Shown here piece by piece: positions 9,175 through 17,907 of a DNA stretch of 64,000 nucleotides. The number at the start of each line of letters is the position of its first letter. The stretch's first letter is position 1. This stretch comes from Candidatus Saccharimonadota bacterium (GTDB lineage: Bacteria > Patescibacteriota > Saccharimonadia > Saccharimonadales > Saccharimonadaceae): assembly GCA_017510445.1 (NCBI GenBank), contig JAFWNF010000003.1, positions 62,001 to 126,000 on the forward strand, read 5' to 3'. The translations under genes were made by a program, and so were the position numbers. The notes beneath the pieces were generated by a model. The model had not been told where the DNA came from. It did not search any database and saw nothing but the letters and a program-made list of their open reading frames with translations.

Positions 9175-9287
9175 GATTTGGGTGGGAAAGCTTCTCGGAG
9201 CGCTCGGATGGCTATCCATTAGCTTTAAATACTTGTCCGGATCATTAAACCCCAGCTTGAGCTAGCTGAGGATATTTTTATTTTTTA
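9175..9287 (+). ncRNA. Candidate ~110-nt small RNA
   Basis: A strong promoter is followed by ~110 bp with no ORF of useful length and then a terminator hairpin (CCCAGCT/AGCTGAGG, 9250-9271, then T-rich). The RNA can form AAAGCT/AGCTTT around a core. The core includes an 18-nt stretch at 9202-9219 (GCTCGGATGGCTATCCAT) that recurs in the leader at 58271-58288. It points towards the minus-strand thioredoxin-like gene, overlapping its last codons. No Rfam family was recognised; it does not fit SRP, 6S, tmRNA or RNase P by eye. Confidence 0.6.
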
Positions 9288-10300
9288 TACATCCCAAAGT
9301 GCTTTTTCCCGTCATAAATCAACGTCGGAATCCCCTTTACGTGCACTTCGTTTTCAACAACATTCTTTACTTTTTCAAGAATTTCATCAATTTCTTCCGA
9401 ATGAGCCAGTTTTTTTACTTTTTCGTATTCTTCACCATTTAATCCAAATTCCTTTAGCCAATCTTTCAAAAGTCTTTCCGCCTCCTCATTATTCAACTTA
9501 TTATTGAAGACTGACTGATAGTTTATTCCATTTTCATTATATCCATTAAAAACGCGCTCAAGAATCTTTGTCGAAATATCGGAATTTACGAGCGCGCTTG
9601 CATAAAAGTATCTCGCTATAATTCCAGAATTCTTAAATTTATATCCACTCTCGGTCTCAATCGGATAAACCAAAAGAATAGTCTTGTAGTCATCAAAGAA
9701 TCCCGATTCTAATTGATTACGATAAGAATTCATACAAGCTGAACAACCAGGGTCAACGATATCAAGCGCAACAGGTTTTTCATCCTGAAGATTCTTCGCA
9801 AAAACTTTTGGCTCAACGACATATTCTTCTGCATTCCAATTTTTAATTCTATCTGGGATCGCACCAAAAATTTCGCCCCAGCCTTCGAACCAATTCAATT
9901 CTTTTTCTTCCGTCGAGCAAGCATCAGCTCCTAATGCGCAAGAAGACGGGCTTGTTACATTGCATGTTCCTAGCGCCCAAAGCGAAAGTCCCGCTTTCAC
10001 CGCTTCAACAAGCGACCAAATTGTTACCACCACAATCAAAACCGAAAAAATCTCAATCAGAGCCGATAACGGTTTTACAAGTTTCGGTTTTTTTATTACG
10101 ACCTTTTTCAAAATGCTGTTTTTTACATCTTCTTTAAAATTTGTTTCGCATTTTTGTAAACGTACTTTTTTCCAGACGCAGCCCCAAGCTTTCTTAAAAG
10201 TTTTCCAATATTTTCGCCCAACGTCACGCTTAAAAATACTTAAAACTGCCACAAATAAACTAATTAGACAGAGAATTATAAACGCAGCCACACAAACCAT
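9278..10300 (-). CDS. Membrane-anchored thioredoxin/DsbA-like protein
   Basis: A 340-residue protein with an N-terminal membrane segment (about 1-23), a basic stretch, a second hydrophobic segment (about 83-105) and an extracytoplasmic domain. The domain has a CSAC active-site motif (VDPGCSACMNSY near 193) and a VKGIPT cis-proline loop near 324, as in DsbA/thioredoxin-fold oxidoreductases. It probably makes or reshuffles disulfide bonds in surface proteins. Its start codon overlaps the stop of the desulfurase gene (TAATG), so the two are translationally coupled. No VKOR or DsbB partner is in the window. Confidence 0.75.
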   Translation of the reverse strand: MVCVAAFIILCLISLFVAVLSIFKRDVGRKYWKTFKKAWGCVWKKVRLQKCETNFKEDVKNSILKKVVIKKPKLVKPLSALIEIFSVLIVVVTIWSLVEAVKAGLSLWALGTCNVTSPSSCALGADACSTEEKELNWFEGWGEIFGAIPDRIKNWNAEEYVVEPKVFAKNLQDEKPVALDIVDPGCSACMNSYRNQLESGFFDDYKTILLVYPIETESGYKFKNSGIIARYFYASALVNSDISTKILERVFNGYNENGINYQSVFNNKLNNEEAERLLKDWLKEFGLNGEEYEKVKKLAHSEEIDEILEKVKNVVENEVHVKGIPTLIYDGKKHFGMYKK

Positions 10301-11460
10301 TAAAGCGCCTTTCTTATTACATTTATTATCTTATCAATATCAGCCTGATTGTTGTGTAGGCCGAGCGAAATTCGAATAAGTGGCGGATAATTTTTTTCAT
10401 GCGAAAGATAATAATGCACGCAGAAATATCCAGTCCTAACCATAATTCCTTCATCTGCAAGCGCAGCTCCGAAAAGATGCGAGTCAATTCCATCAATATA
10501 AAACGAAATCACCGCGCTAGGCTTTTTGTTTAGAAGTTTAATCTTTGGCTGATTGTCCAAAAACTCAAATAATTGCTCGCATAATCCGTCGAATTCTTTT
10601 CGTGCTTTTTTAGGAACATTTTCTAGCCAATCAATCGCTTCGCTAAATGCAATAATTTCCCCGAATGCTTGCAGGCCAGGCTCAAATTTTGTATAGAACT
10701 TTTCTGGATTATCATAAGATGGCTTAAATTCATCACGAAAAACATCATCTACCATTCCGCCGCCAATAAAAGATGTATTTAATTTTGGCAAAAAATCTTT
10801 TCTGACAACCATCACTCCAAGCGACGGTGCATACATTTTATGAGCCGAAAAACAAATCGCATCAGCTTGAACTTTTTCTAAAATATCAGAGTTGTGTGCC
10901 ATTGCTTGTGCCCCATCAACGACAATCACTCCACCTTCTTTGTGAACTTTTTTCACAATCTCGCTCAAATTCTCCAACCTTCGCCCGTCCACATTCGAAA
11001 CGCAGTTTAAAACCACAATTGCATTCTTAAAATCGACATCAGCCGGAATAGTCCCGTCCTCATTTCTCTTAATCACTTCTCTTGGAATTTTGTTTTTCTT
11101 TGAAAAGGCTAAAGTCGAAAGAAACGGGGAATTATGTTCGATATCACTCGTTACAATTTTTTCAAAATCCTTAACGTCAATCTGATTTAAAATCAAATTA
11201 ATTCCATACGTCGTATTTAAAGTAAACGAGACGAAATAGTCTTTTGGTTTTAATTTTAGAAACTTCAGAACTTTCTTTCGCGCTTCTTCAACTTTTTGTT
11301 CCGTTTTTTCTCCCCATGGATATTTCACGCGCTCCCCACAAGAATTAAAGTTCGTGTAATATTCATTCAAGGCATCAATCACAGGTTTCGGTCGAAGAGA
11401 TTGGCAGGCCGTATCGACATAAATGTCTCCATCTTTCAGATAATCAAAATCCTCTCTCAT
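10300..11460 (-). CDS. Class V aminotransferase, cysteine desulfurase-like
   Basis: A 386-residue PLP enzyme. SAHKMYAPSLGVMVV (Lys near 211) is the PLP-binding site, and RTGYFCVHYYL (Cys near 348) matches the persulfide-forming loop of SufS/Csd-type cysteine desulfurases. The predicted reaction is L-cysteine to L-alanine plus enzyme-bound persulfide for Fe-S clusters or thio-modified tRNA. No suf or isc partner is adjacent. An extended -10 (TGCTATAAT) lies eight bases before ATG on the minus strand with no Shine-Dalgarno. Selenocysteine lyase or another class V activity remains possible. Confidence 0.75.
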   Translation of the reverse strand: MREDFDYLKDGDIYVDTACQSLRPKPVIDALNEYYTNFNSCGERVKYPWGEKTEQKVEEARKKVLKFLKLKPKDYFVSFTLNTTYGINLILNQIDVKDFEKIVTSDIEHNSPFLSTLAFSKKNKIPREVIKRNEDGTIPADVDFKNAIVVLNCVSNVDGRRLENLSEIVKKVHKEGGVIVVDGAQAMAHNSDILEKVQADAICFSAHKMYAPSLGVMVVRKDFLPKLNTSFIGGGMVDDVFRDEFKPSYDNPEKFYTKFEPGLQAFGEIIAFSEAIDWLENVPKKARKEFDGLCEQLFEFLDNQPKIKLLNKKPSAVISFYIDGIDSHLFGAALADEGIMVRTGYFCVHYYLSHEKNYPPLIRISLGLHNNQADIDKIINVIRKAL

Positions 11461-11486
11461 ATCAACTAATTATAGCACTTAAGTAG

Positions 11487-12749
11487 CTATTCTTCTATTT
11501 TCTTCTCAATCGCCTGAAGATAAATTTCTTCGAATCTTGCAATCGTATTTTTCAAATCATGTTTTTTAGCTAATTCTAAACTTTTTTCGCCATATTTTAA
11601 TTTTAATTTATCGTCCGACAAGATCTCAATCATACCCTTTGAAAGCCCATCAATATCCCCGCCAGGTTTACAAAGTTTTCCGTTTTCTTTATCTTTACAA
11701 ATATCTCTTACGGCACCTTTATCGACCGCCACAATCGGCAGACCAGTTGCTGCCGCCTCAATCAAAACAATCCCTTGCGTCTCAATTTCGCTCGCGGTGA
11801 CAAACAAATCCCCAACTTTATATATTTCATATAAATCTGGTGGCAAAACTTTGCCCAGAAACTTCACAGAATTTTCAAGCTCGAGATATTTTACTTGCTC
11901 TTCAAGGTGCGATTTATCAATCCCATCGCCAACAATAAGAAGCAAAGCGTCTGAAATTTTCTCCAAAACTTTCGAAAATGCTTCAATGACCCGTGAAATA
12001 GTCTTTTCTGGATCTACTCTCCCAACATAAAGAGCAATTTTTCTATCTGTTGGAATTTTGTACTTATTGTAAATTTTGATATTCGCTCGTCCAGGTTTAA
12101 AGGCAGATAAATCCACTCCGTTTGAAAGCGCTTCAAACGGCACCTTGAATTTCCTGCGTCTCTTCAAAATTAAATCCTCAATCGCCATCTCTGTTGGCAT
12201 CGTGGCAAAATCAGAATGTCTTTGATAATCAACTAAATAGTTTGTTAAAGCTAAATCGAGTGGTTTTTTAATCAGTTTTAGAGCTTTAAGCTGTCCAGTA
12301 ATTGTATCTGGATAAGTATGCCCAGTCGTCACAAACGGGATTTCTTTTTCTTTCGCCACCATAGAAATCGCAATTCCAATCGGATCGCACGTCTGAGAAT
12401 GAATTACATCAGGACGATATTTTTTAATAATCTTCCTAATCTCATTATATGGCGCTGGAGACACCCAAAGTCCCCGCTTGTAAAAAAGCCTCGGCATTTC
12501 CTTGCCAAACATTTTTTTATTCTCTGGGACTTCATTTATCTGATCCGGATAAACAGGCAAACGAATTGATTTTATATGAAAAATCGTCAAATTATCTTTC
12601 TCTTCGACATATTTTTTGCCCGTAAAACTTGGGCAAATCACCGCCACTTCATTACCTTTTTGAGCCAAACCCTCCGCTAAATTATGTGCGAAAGTCGCCA
12701 CCCCATTAATCATCGGATAATAAGCAGCTGAAGAAATTACAATTCTCAT
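11487..12749 (-). CDS. GT4 glycosyltransferase
   Basis: A 420-residue GT-B fold glycosyltransferase. N-terminal YPMINGVATFAHNLAEGL, mid-protein LYVGRVDPEK and the nucleotide-sugar site SEIETQGIVLIEAAATGLP (E-x7-E) are family 4 hallmarks. The sequence resembles the diacylglycerol glucosyltransferase branch, so a membrane glycolipid product is plausible but unproven. It heads the minus-strand run with the desulfurase and thioredoxin-like genes. Its -10 box (ext. TATAAT, 12756-12761) is six bases from ATG. Confidence 0.8.
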   Translation of the reverse strand: MRIVISSAAYYPMINGVATFAHNLAEGLAQKGNEVAVICPSFTGKKYVEEKDNLTIFHIKSIRLPVYPDQINEVPENKKMFGKEMPRLFYKRGLWVSPAPYNEIRKIIKKYRPDVIHSQTCDPIGIAISMVAKEKEIPFVTTGHTYPDTITGQLKALKLIKKPLDLALTNYLVDYQRHSDFATMPTEMAIEDLILKRRRKFKVPFEALSNGVDLSAFKPGRANIKIYNKYKIPTDRKIALYVGRVDPEKTISRVIEAFSKVLEKISDALLLIVGDGIDKSHLEEQVKYLELENSVKFLGKVLPPDLYEIYKVGDLFVTASEIETQGIVLIEAAATGLPIVAVDKGAVRDICKDKENGKLCKPGGDIDGLSKGMIEILSDDKLKLKYGEKSLELAKKHDLKNTIARFEEIYLQAIEKKIEE

Positions 12750-12787
12750 GATTAGATTATATCATAATTCTGTGTTATACTTATGAC
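12750..12787. promoter_or_regulatory. 38-bp divergent leaderless promoter pair
   Basis: On the minus strand TG-A-TATAAT (12756-12761) lies 6 bp from the GT4 ATG. On the plus strand TG-T-TATACT (12776-12781) lies 6 bp from the Mur ligase ATG. Only 14 bp separate the two -10 boxes, so both polymerases cannot easily bind at once. No Shine-Dalgarno exists on either side. Confidence 0.65.
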
Positions 12788-14059
12788 ATGACACGTATAG
12801 CGCGCTTCAAAAAGCGCTTTTATTTCAACGCAGCGAAATATTTTCGTTTTTTTGCAAATATTTCTCTCAAACGCTGGAAACCAAGAATTATAGCTATTAC
12901 CGGTTCCGCCGGAAAAACCACCATGCTCCATCTTGTCGAATTTGAACTCGGCAAAAAGGCTCATTATTCCCATAACGCCAATTCTGCCTTTGGAGTTTCC
13001 TTTGATATATTAGGCCTAAAAGGCGTTCGCGGTTCAAAACTCCACTGGATTATTCTTTTTCTTGCTACTCCGATTAAAGCCCTTTTCTATACCCACAAAG
13101 AAAAGTTTTATGTTGTCGAAATCGACGGCGAACGTCCCCATGAAACCGAATTTTTAGCCACTTGGCTCAAACCAGAAGTAACCGTCTGGGTGTCTATCGG
13201 CCGTTCACATGCAATCCAGTTTGAAAGCATCGTTAGTGATGGTAAATTCGATACTCTTGACGATGCAATCACTGCTGAATTTGCTAATCTTCCTAAAAAC
13301 ACCAAAAAGCTTGTTCTCATTGATGCCGATGAAAAATTGATGGTAAATTCAACCAAAAACATCGAAGCATCAGTCGAATCCTTTAATAAATCAGACATCA
13401 AAAAATATATCGTTTATCCTGATTCGACCGATTTTTCTGCAGGTAGAACCACCTTCCACTTTTCCCAACCCCAACCTCGAGATATTTCTATCCAACTCCT
13501 AATGCTTAGGCGCCTATGTGAATATTTAAAGATAAATTTAAAAACTGATTTCACCGGCATGCCAGTCCCGCCAGGGCGCAGTTCGTTCTTCCAAGGGAAA
13601 AATGGCCTCAAAATCATTGACAGTAGCTATAACGCTCATATTATCTCCATGGAATCTATTTTGGAAATGGCCAAATCCCTTCACGCTCCCCATAAATGGC
13701 TAATTATCGGTGATATTGTTGAACAAGGCTCAATCGAAAAAGAAGAACACGAAAAACTCGCCGACCTAATCGCTGGCGTTGATGCTGAAGAGATTATTCT
13801 AGTCGGCAGAAGAACCAAACAATATACCGCACCAAAGCTCAAAGAACTCGGCCTTTCTCCAAAAACTACCCTCGATCCGAAAAAAGCTCTTGAATATATC
13901 GAGAAAAAAACCCACGGTCGTGAAACCCTCATCTTTAAAGGTAGTCAATATCTCGAATGGATTATTGAACAGCTCCTAGAAAACCCTGAGGACGCAAAAC
14001 TTCTTCCTCGTCGTGAACGCGCCGCCATAAAACGTCGTAAAAAACGAGGTCTAAAGTGA
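12788..14059 (+). CDS. Mur ligase family protein (MurF-like)
   Basis: A 423-residue ATP-dependent ligase. The P-loop ITGSAGKTT is already at residue ~38, followed by EIDGERPHETE, a YNAHIISMESIL segment (MurF Y/D-N-A-x-P-x-S-M region) and IIGDIVEQGS. Standard MurF has about 80-100 residues of UDP-sugar-binding domain before the P-loop; here only a short basic, hydrophobic N-terminus is present. The protein may therefore act on a different peptide or precursor. It starts a tight operon (GTGA and ATGA overlaps) with a hydrolase, a DegT protein and two FemAB proteins, which points to wall peptide assembly. Confidence 0.75.
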   Translation: MTRIARFKKRFYFNAAKYFRFFANISLKRWKPRIIAITGSAGKTTMLHLVEFELGKKAHYSHNANSAFGVSFDILGLKGVRGSKLHWIILFLATPIKALFYTHKEKFYVVEIDGERPHETEFLATWLKPEVTVWVSIGRSHAIQFESIVSDGKFDTLDDAITAEFANLPKNTKKLVLIDADEKLMVNSTKNIEASVESFNKSDIKKYIVYPDSTDFSAGRTTFHFSQPQPRDISIQLLMLRRLCEYLKINLKTDFTGMPVPPGRSSFFQGKNGLKIIDSSYNAHIISMESILEMAKSLHAPHKWLIIGDIVEQGSIEKEEHEKLADLIAGVDAEEIILVGRRTKQYTAPKLKELGLSPKTTLDPKKALEYIEKKTHGRETLIFKGSQYLEWIIEQLLENPEDAKLLPRRERAAIKRRKKRGLK

Positions 14060-14736
14060 AAACTCTCTACATCATTCACGGCTGGACCTACTCTGTTGAA
14101 CCCTGGACAAAAACTTTAGAGATTCTCAAAAATAACGGCATCAAAGTCAAAATTCTCAACGTCCCAGGCCTAACCACTAACTCAAAAAAGGTTTTTACTA
14201 TTTCTGACTATGTAAACTGGGCAGACGAGAATATTCCAAATGGTGCCATCGCCCTCGGCCATAGCAACGGAGGACGAATTCTTCTGAACCTACTCTCGAA
14301 AAAACCAAAAAAGCTTTCCCATCTTATCCTACTCGATTCCGCAGGGATTTATGAGCCTTCAAAGAAACGCGATTTTACGAGAAAAGTTGCAAAACTCGGC
14401 GCTCCTCTAAAAAAAATTCCTCTTGCTTCTAAAGTTTTTCATAAACTCATCGGCGCCGGAGATTACGAACGCGCTCCCGAAAATATGAAAAAAACTCTTT
14501 CGAATATGCTCGAATCTGACAAATCCCTCGATTTGTCAAACATCTTAACCAAAACTACTATTCTCTGGGGAGAAAACGACACCATAACCCCTCCTCGTCA
14601 AGCTAAAATCCTTCATGAGAAACTTAAAAACTCATCCCTCAAATTTTACAAAAACTGGACTCATGCTCCTTACATCTCCGATCCAAAAGGTCTAGCTATT
14701 GCAATCGAAAAAGTTCTAAAGGAGCAAGACCAATGA
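14056..14736 (+). CDS. Alpha/beta hydrolase
   Basis: A 226-residue alpha/beta hydrolase with the IIHGW oxyanion region at the N-terminus, nucleophile elbow GHSNGG (Ser near 77), LWGENDTITPP (acid Asp near 175) and a C-terminal His in THAPY. It starts at GTG 14056, overlapping the upstream TGA by four bases. Its position in a wall-peptide operon suggests an ester or amide substrate linked to envelope precursors; the substrate is unknown. Confidence 0.8.
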   Translation: MKTLYIIHGWTYSVEPWTKTLEILKNNGIKVKILNVPGLTTNSKKVFTISDYVNWADENIPNGAIALGHSNGGRILLNLLSKKPKKLSHLILLDSAGIYEPSKKRDFTRKVAKLGAPLKKIPLASKVFHKLIGAGDYERAPENMKKTLSNMLESDKSLDLSNILTKTTILWGENDTITPPRQAKILHEKLKNSSLKFYKNWTHAPYISDPKGLAIAIEKVLKEQDQ

Positions 14737-15815
14737 TTTTTCTAGGTGAAGCTTCAAACCTAAAAGGGAAAACCCTCCATCATTTCTTCACTCATGGCCG
14801 AAAAAACGACTCTCTTGCCCTAAAAGACTACCTTTTAAAGTCTTTCGGCGCTAAAAAAGCAATTCTCACTGCAAACGGCCGCTCCGCCCTCTGTCTCGCT
14901 CTAAAAACTCTCATTCCAAAGGGAAGCGAAGTCGTTTTGAACGGCTTCACCTGCCAAGCCGTAGTTATCGCCATCAAAAAAGCTGGCTGTATTCCAATTT
15001 ACGCCGATATCGAAAAAGAAACTCTAAATTATTCTCCAGAAACTCTCGAAAATCTTCTAAAGACCCATAAAGACATTAAGGCCTTTATTATCCAAAACTC
15101 TCTTGGTAATCCCGTAGATATTGAAAAATTCGAAAAAATCGCCAAAAAATACGACCTAAAACTCATTGAAGATCTTGCTCATTGTGCTGGAAGAAAATAT
15201 AAAGACGGCCGTCTCGTCGGCTCAGTTGGCGACGCTTCCGCATTCTCCTTCGGCAAAGGCAAATCTATCGACACCACTACCGGCGGCGCTCTAATTTTCC
15301 GTGAAACCCCAGAAAATTTGCCAAAAACTCCAGAAAAAAAACCAAAATTCTCCCAAAATTTCCGCGCCCGTTTCTACCCAGTTTTCGGAAGTTTCATCCG
15401 CGCTTCCTTCAGGCTCCACCTCAATAAAATTATCACTGGCGGACTTCTGAAACTCCATTTCATAGAGCGCTCCGCTGATGCTCCACTAGATTTAACAAGA
15501 TGCCCAGCTCATTGGCAATCAAAACTCGCTTTGGAACAACTCAAAAACTCTCAAAAAGGACCAATCCGCAATTTTCTTTTTGTAGAAAATCGCCAAGAAC
15601 TTCTCAAAAAACTCCGAAAAAAAGGCTATATCTTCGATGAGATTTGGTACGATGTACCAGTTTCACCTGTCCGCTACTATAAAAAATCTGGCTTCGACGA
15701 AAATGCTTGCCCAATCGCTACCGAAGTTTCGAAAAAAATTATCAATCTCCCCACTTGGATAGAAAAAACAAAATTAAAAACTGCAGAAAACATCATCAAG
15801 GAGTATAAAATATGA
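14733..15815 (+). CDS. DegT/DnrJ/EryC1-type aminotransferase family protein
   Basis: A 360-residue PLP-fold protein. LTANGRSALCLALK, GFTCQAVVIAIKKAG, EDLAHCAGRK and the Schiff-base segment SFGKGKSIDTTTGG (Lys near 182) match the DegT family, which usually aminates keto-sugars bound to nucleotides. It overlaps the hydrolase (14733-14736) and the first FemAB gene (15812-15815). Between a Mur ligase and FemAB genes, a wall or surface amino sugar is a reasonable target. Confidence 0.78.
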   Translation: MIFLGEASNLKGKTLHHFFTHGRKNDSLALKDYLLKSFGAKKAILTANGRSALCLALKTLIPKGSEVVLNGFTCQAVVIAIKKAGCIPIYADIEKETLNYSPETLENLLKTHKDIKAFIIQNSLGNPVDIEKFEKIAKKYDLKLIEDLAHCAGRKYKDGRLVGSVGDASAFSFGKGKSIDTTTGGALIFRETPENLPKTPEKKPKFSQNFRARFYPVFGSFIRASFRLHLNKIITGGLLKLHFIERSADAPLDLTRCPAHWQSKLALEQLKNSQKGPIRNFLFVENRQELLKKLRKKGYIFDEIWYDVPVSPVRYYKKSGFDENACPIATEVSKKIINLPTWIEKTKLKTAENIIKEYKI

Positions 15816-16837
15816 AAAAAACAGATTGGCAAAAACTGCTAGACAAACACCCTGAAGGAAACTTTCTCCAATCTGAAACTTGGGCTGAAGCCAACAGCCT
15901 TATGGGGCGTAGATTTACTATGGCCGTAATCGACGGAACTGGATTAGTCTCAATGATCGTCAGAGACGCTAAACGTGGCAGATTTCTTCAAGTTGCTGGC
16001 GGTCCACTAATCGACTGGACTAACAAAAAACAAATCGAAAAAGCTCTCGAGAAAATTAAAGACTACGCAAAAGAAGAAAAGTGCATTTTTGCCCGAATTC
16101 GACCCCAACTCCGAAAAACTCCAGAAAATCTCACTCTTCTAAAATCACTCGGTCTAAAGGTCGCTCCAATGCACCTTGCCGCCGAAAACACAGTCATTCT
16201 AGATCTCGAAAAAACCGAAGATGAGCTTCTTGCCGGAATGCGTCGCCAAACTCGCTATGAAGTCCGCCGTAGCCAAAAGCTCGACCTTGTTGTTGAAAAA
16301 TCAAATTCCGAAGAAATCTTCAGGGAATTTCACAAAGTCCAAGCCGAAACTGCCAAACGTCAAAACTTTATCCCGCCTAGCCTTGATGATTTGCTTGCTG
16401 AAAGATCAGCTTTTCTGAAAATGGGCGACTATATCCAAATCTACGTCGTTAAAACAGGGAAAAATACCGAATTCAAAGGCGAGAAATATGAGGCTGGCCT
16501 ACCGATTGCCTATGGTCTCGTTTTTGCCCACGGCAACGAAGCAGAGTATTTCGAAGCAGCATCTACTGACTTAAACCATGTTCTTCCAGGCGCTTATGCT
16601 CTCCAATGGCAAATTATTAAAGATTTGAAGGCGTTAGGAATTAAACGTTACAACCTCTGGGGAATCGCTCCACCAAACTCGCCACACCATCGTTATGCTG
16701 GCGTCACGACTTTCAAAACTGGTTTCGGCGGCGAAGTAGTCGAATACGTTCCCGCTCACGATTTAATCATTAATAAACCAAAATATCTTCCTAATCTTAT
16801 CATCGAAAACGTTCGCAAAAAGAAAAGGCATCTATGA
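15812..16837 (+). CDS. FemAB-family aminoacyl transferase 1
   Basis: A 341-residue FemA/FemB/FmhB-like protein (two GNAT-like folds). These enzymes move amino acids from aminoacyl-tRNA onto the peptide stem of a wall precursor. Diagnostic stretches are NFLQSETWAEANSLMG, RFLQVAGGPL, MRRQTRYEVRRSQK and the C-terminal YNLWGIAPPNSPHHRYAGV...FKTGFGG. It overlaps the next gene, a clear paralog, by four bases (ATGA). Confidence 0.85.
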   Translation: MKKTDWQKLLDKHPEGNFLQSETWAEANSLMGRRFTMAVIDGTGLVSMIVRDAKRGRFLQVAGGPLIDWTNKKQIEKALEKIKDYAKEEKCIFARIRPQLRKTPENLTLLKSLGLKVAPMHLAAENTVILDLEKTEDELLAGMRRQTRYEVRRSQKLDLVVEKSNSEEIFREFHKVQAETAKRQNFIPPSLDDLLAERSAFLKMGDYIQIYVVKTGKNTEFKGEKYEAGLPIAYGLVFAHGNEAEYFEAASTDLNHVLPGAYALQWQIIKDLKALGIKRYNLWGIAPPNSPHHRYAGVTTFKTGFGGEVVEYVPAHDLIINKPKYLPNLIIENVRKKKRHL

Positions 16838-17853
16838 TCGAAGTAAGAACCGCTGAAAAAAAATCCGAATGGGATAAATTTATCAAAAGCTTTAAAGAAT
16901 CAAATTTTCTCCAATCTTGGGATTTTTATGAATTTCATGCTTCCCGTGGTAACAAAGTCGTTCGTCGCCTTTTTGAAAAAGATGGCAAAATCGTCGGCGC
17001 CTACGCTGGAGTTGTTGAAGATGCCAAACGTGGTCGTTTCTTGGCTATCGCTGGTGGCCCAATTCTCGATTGGAAAGACAAAACACTCATCAAAAAAATT
17101 TTCGCCGACATTAAAGAACAAGGCGAAAAAACTAATTGTGTTTTTGTTCGCGTCCGCCCTCAGCTCGAACTTTCTGAAAATTCTTTAAAACTCTTTAAAG
17201 AACTCGGCCTTAAAAAAGCACCAATGTATCTTTCTGTCGAATATGCCGGTATCCTTAACTTAGGAAAATCAGAGGAAGAAATCCTTAAAAACGCTTCTCA
17301 AGGCTTTCGTCGAAAGCTTCGCAAAGCTGAGAAAAATGATATTAAAATCGAAACCTCAACCGACTATAAAATCGCCAAAGAATTCTATGAACTCGAAGTT
17401 GCTCACGCCAAACGCCAAGGTTATGTTGCTTTTTCGAAAACTTTTCTCGAAAAACAGTTTAAGGCTTTCATGGAAAACGACGAAGCAATCGTCTACATCG
17501 CCAAAAAAGACGGCGAAATTCTCGCCGAAAACTTTATGATTTTTTACGGTGACGAGGCCAGCTACCACTACGGCGTTTCCACCGATCTCGGTACCAAATA
17601 TTCCGCCGCTCCTCTCCTTCATATGGAAGCTATGGAAGAAGCTAGAAAACGCGGAATTTCTCGCTACAACCTATGGGGAATCGTCGGTCTAGACGAAAAA
17701 AAACATCGCTTCTACGGCGTTTCCGAATTTAAGCGTAGTTTTGGTTGCGAGGAATTTAAATACACCCCCGCCCACGACATGATTCTAAAAAAATCTAAAT
17801 ACCTCCTTAATAAAACCGTCGAAACTGCCCGCAAAAAGATTCGTCACGTCTAG
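16834..17853 (+). CDS. FemAB-family aminoacyl transferase 2
   Basis: A 339-residue paralog of the preceding protein with the same blocks (NFLQSWDFYEFHASRGN, RFLAIAGGPILDW, QGFRRKLRKAEK, YNLWGIVGLDEKKHRFYGV, FKRSFG). The tandem pair probably adds successive residues to an interpeptide bridge, as FemA and FemB do in staphylococci; that is an inference from order and homology. It is the last gene of the 12788-17853 operon. Confidence 0.85.
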   Translation: MIEVRTAEKKSEWDKFIKSFKESNFLQSWDFYEFHASRGNKVVRRLFEKDGKIVGAYAGVVEDAKRGRFLAIAGGPILDWKDKTLIKKIFADIKEQGEKTNCVFVRVRPQLELSENSLKLFKELGLKKAPMYLSVEYAGILNLGKSEEEILKNASQGFRRKLRKAEKNDIKIETSTDYKIAKEFYELEVAHAKRQGYVAFSKTFLEKQFKAFMENDEAIVYIAKKDGEILAENFMIFYGDEASYHYGVSTDLGTKYSAAPLLHMEAMEEARKRGISRYNLWGIVGLDEKKHRFYGVSEFKRSFGCEEFKYTPAHDMILKKSKYLLNKTVETARKKIRHV

Positions 17854-17907
17854 ACTTTTTGAGAAAAAACCGCTAAAATAGCCATAAGAATTTAAAGGAG
17901 TATTTTT

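Noticed and set aside
9175-9287. Interpretation of the 9.2-kb RNA as the bacterial SRP RNA
   Set aside because: The size fits, but the conserved GGTCAGG...GGAAGGAAGCAGC domain is missing.
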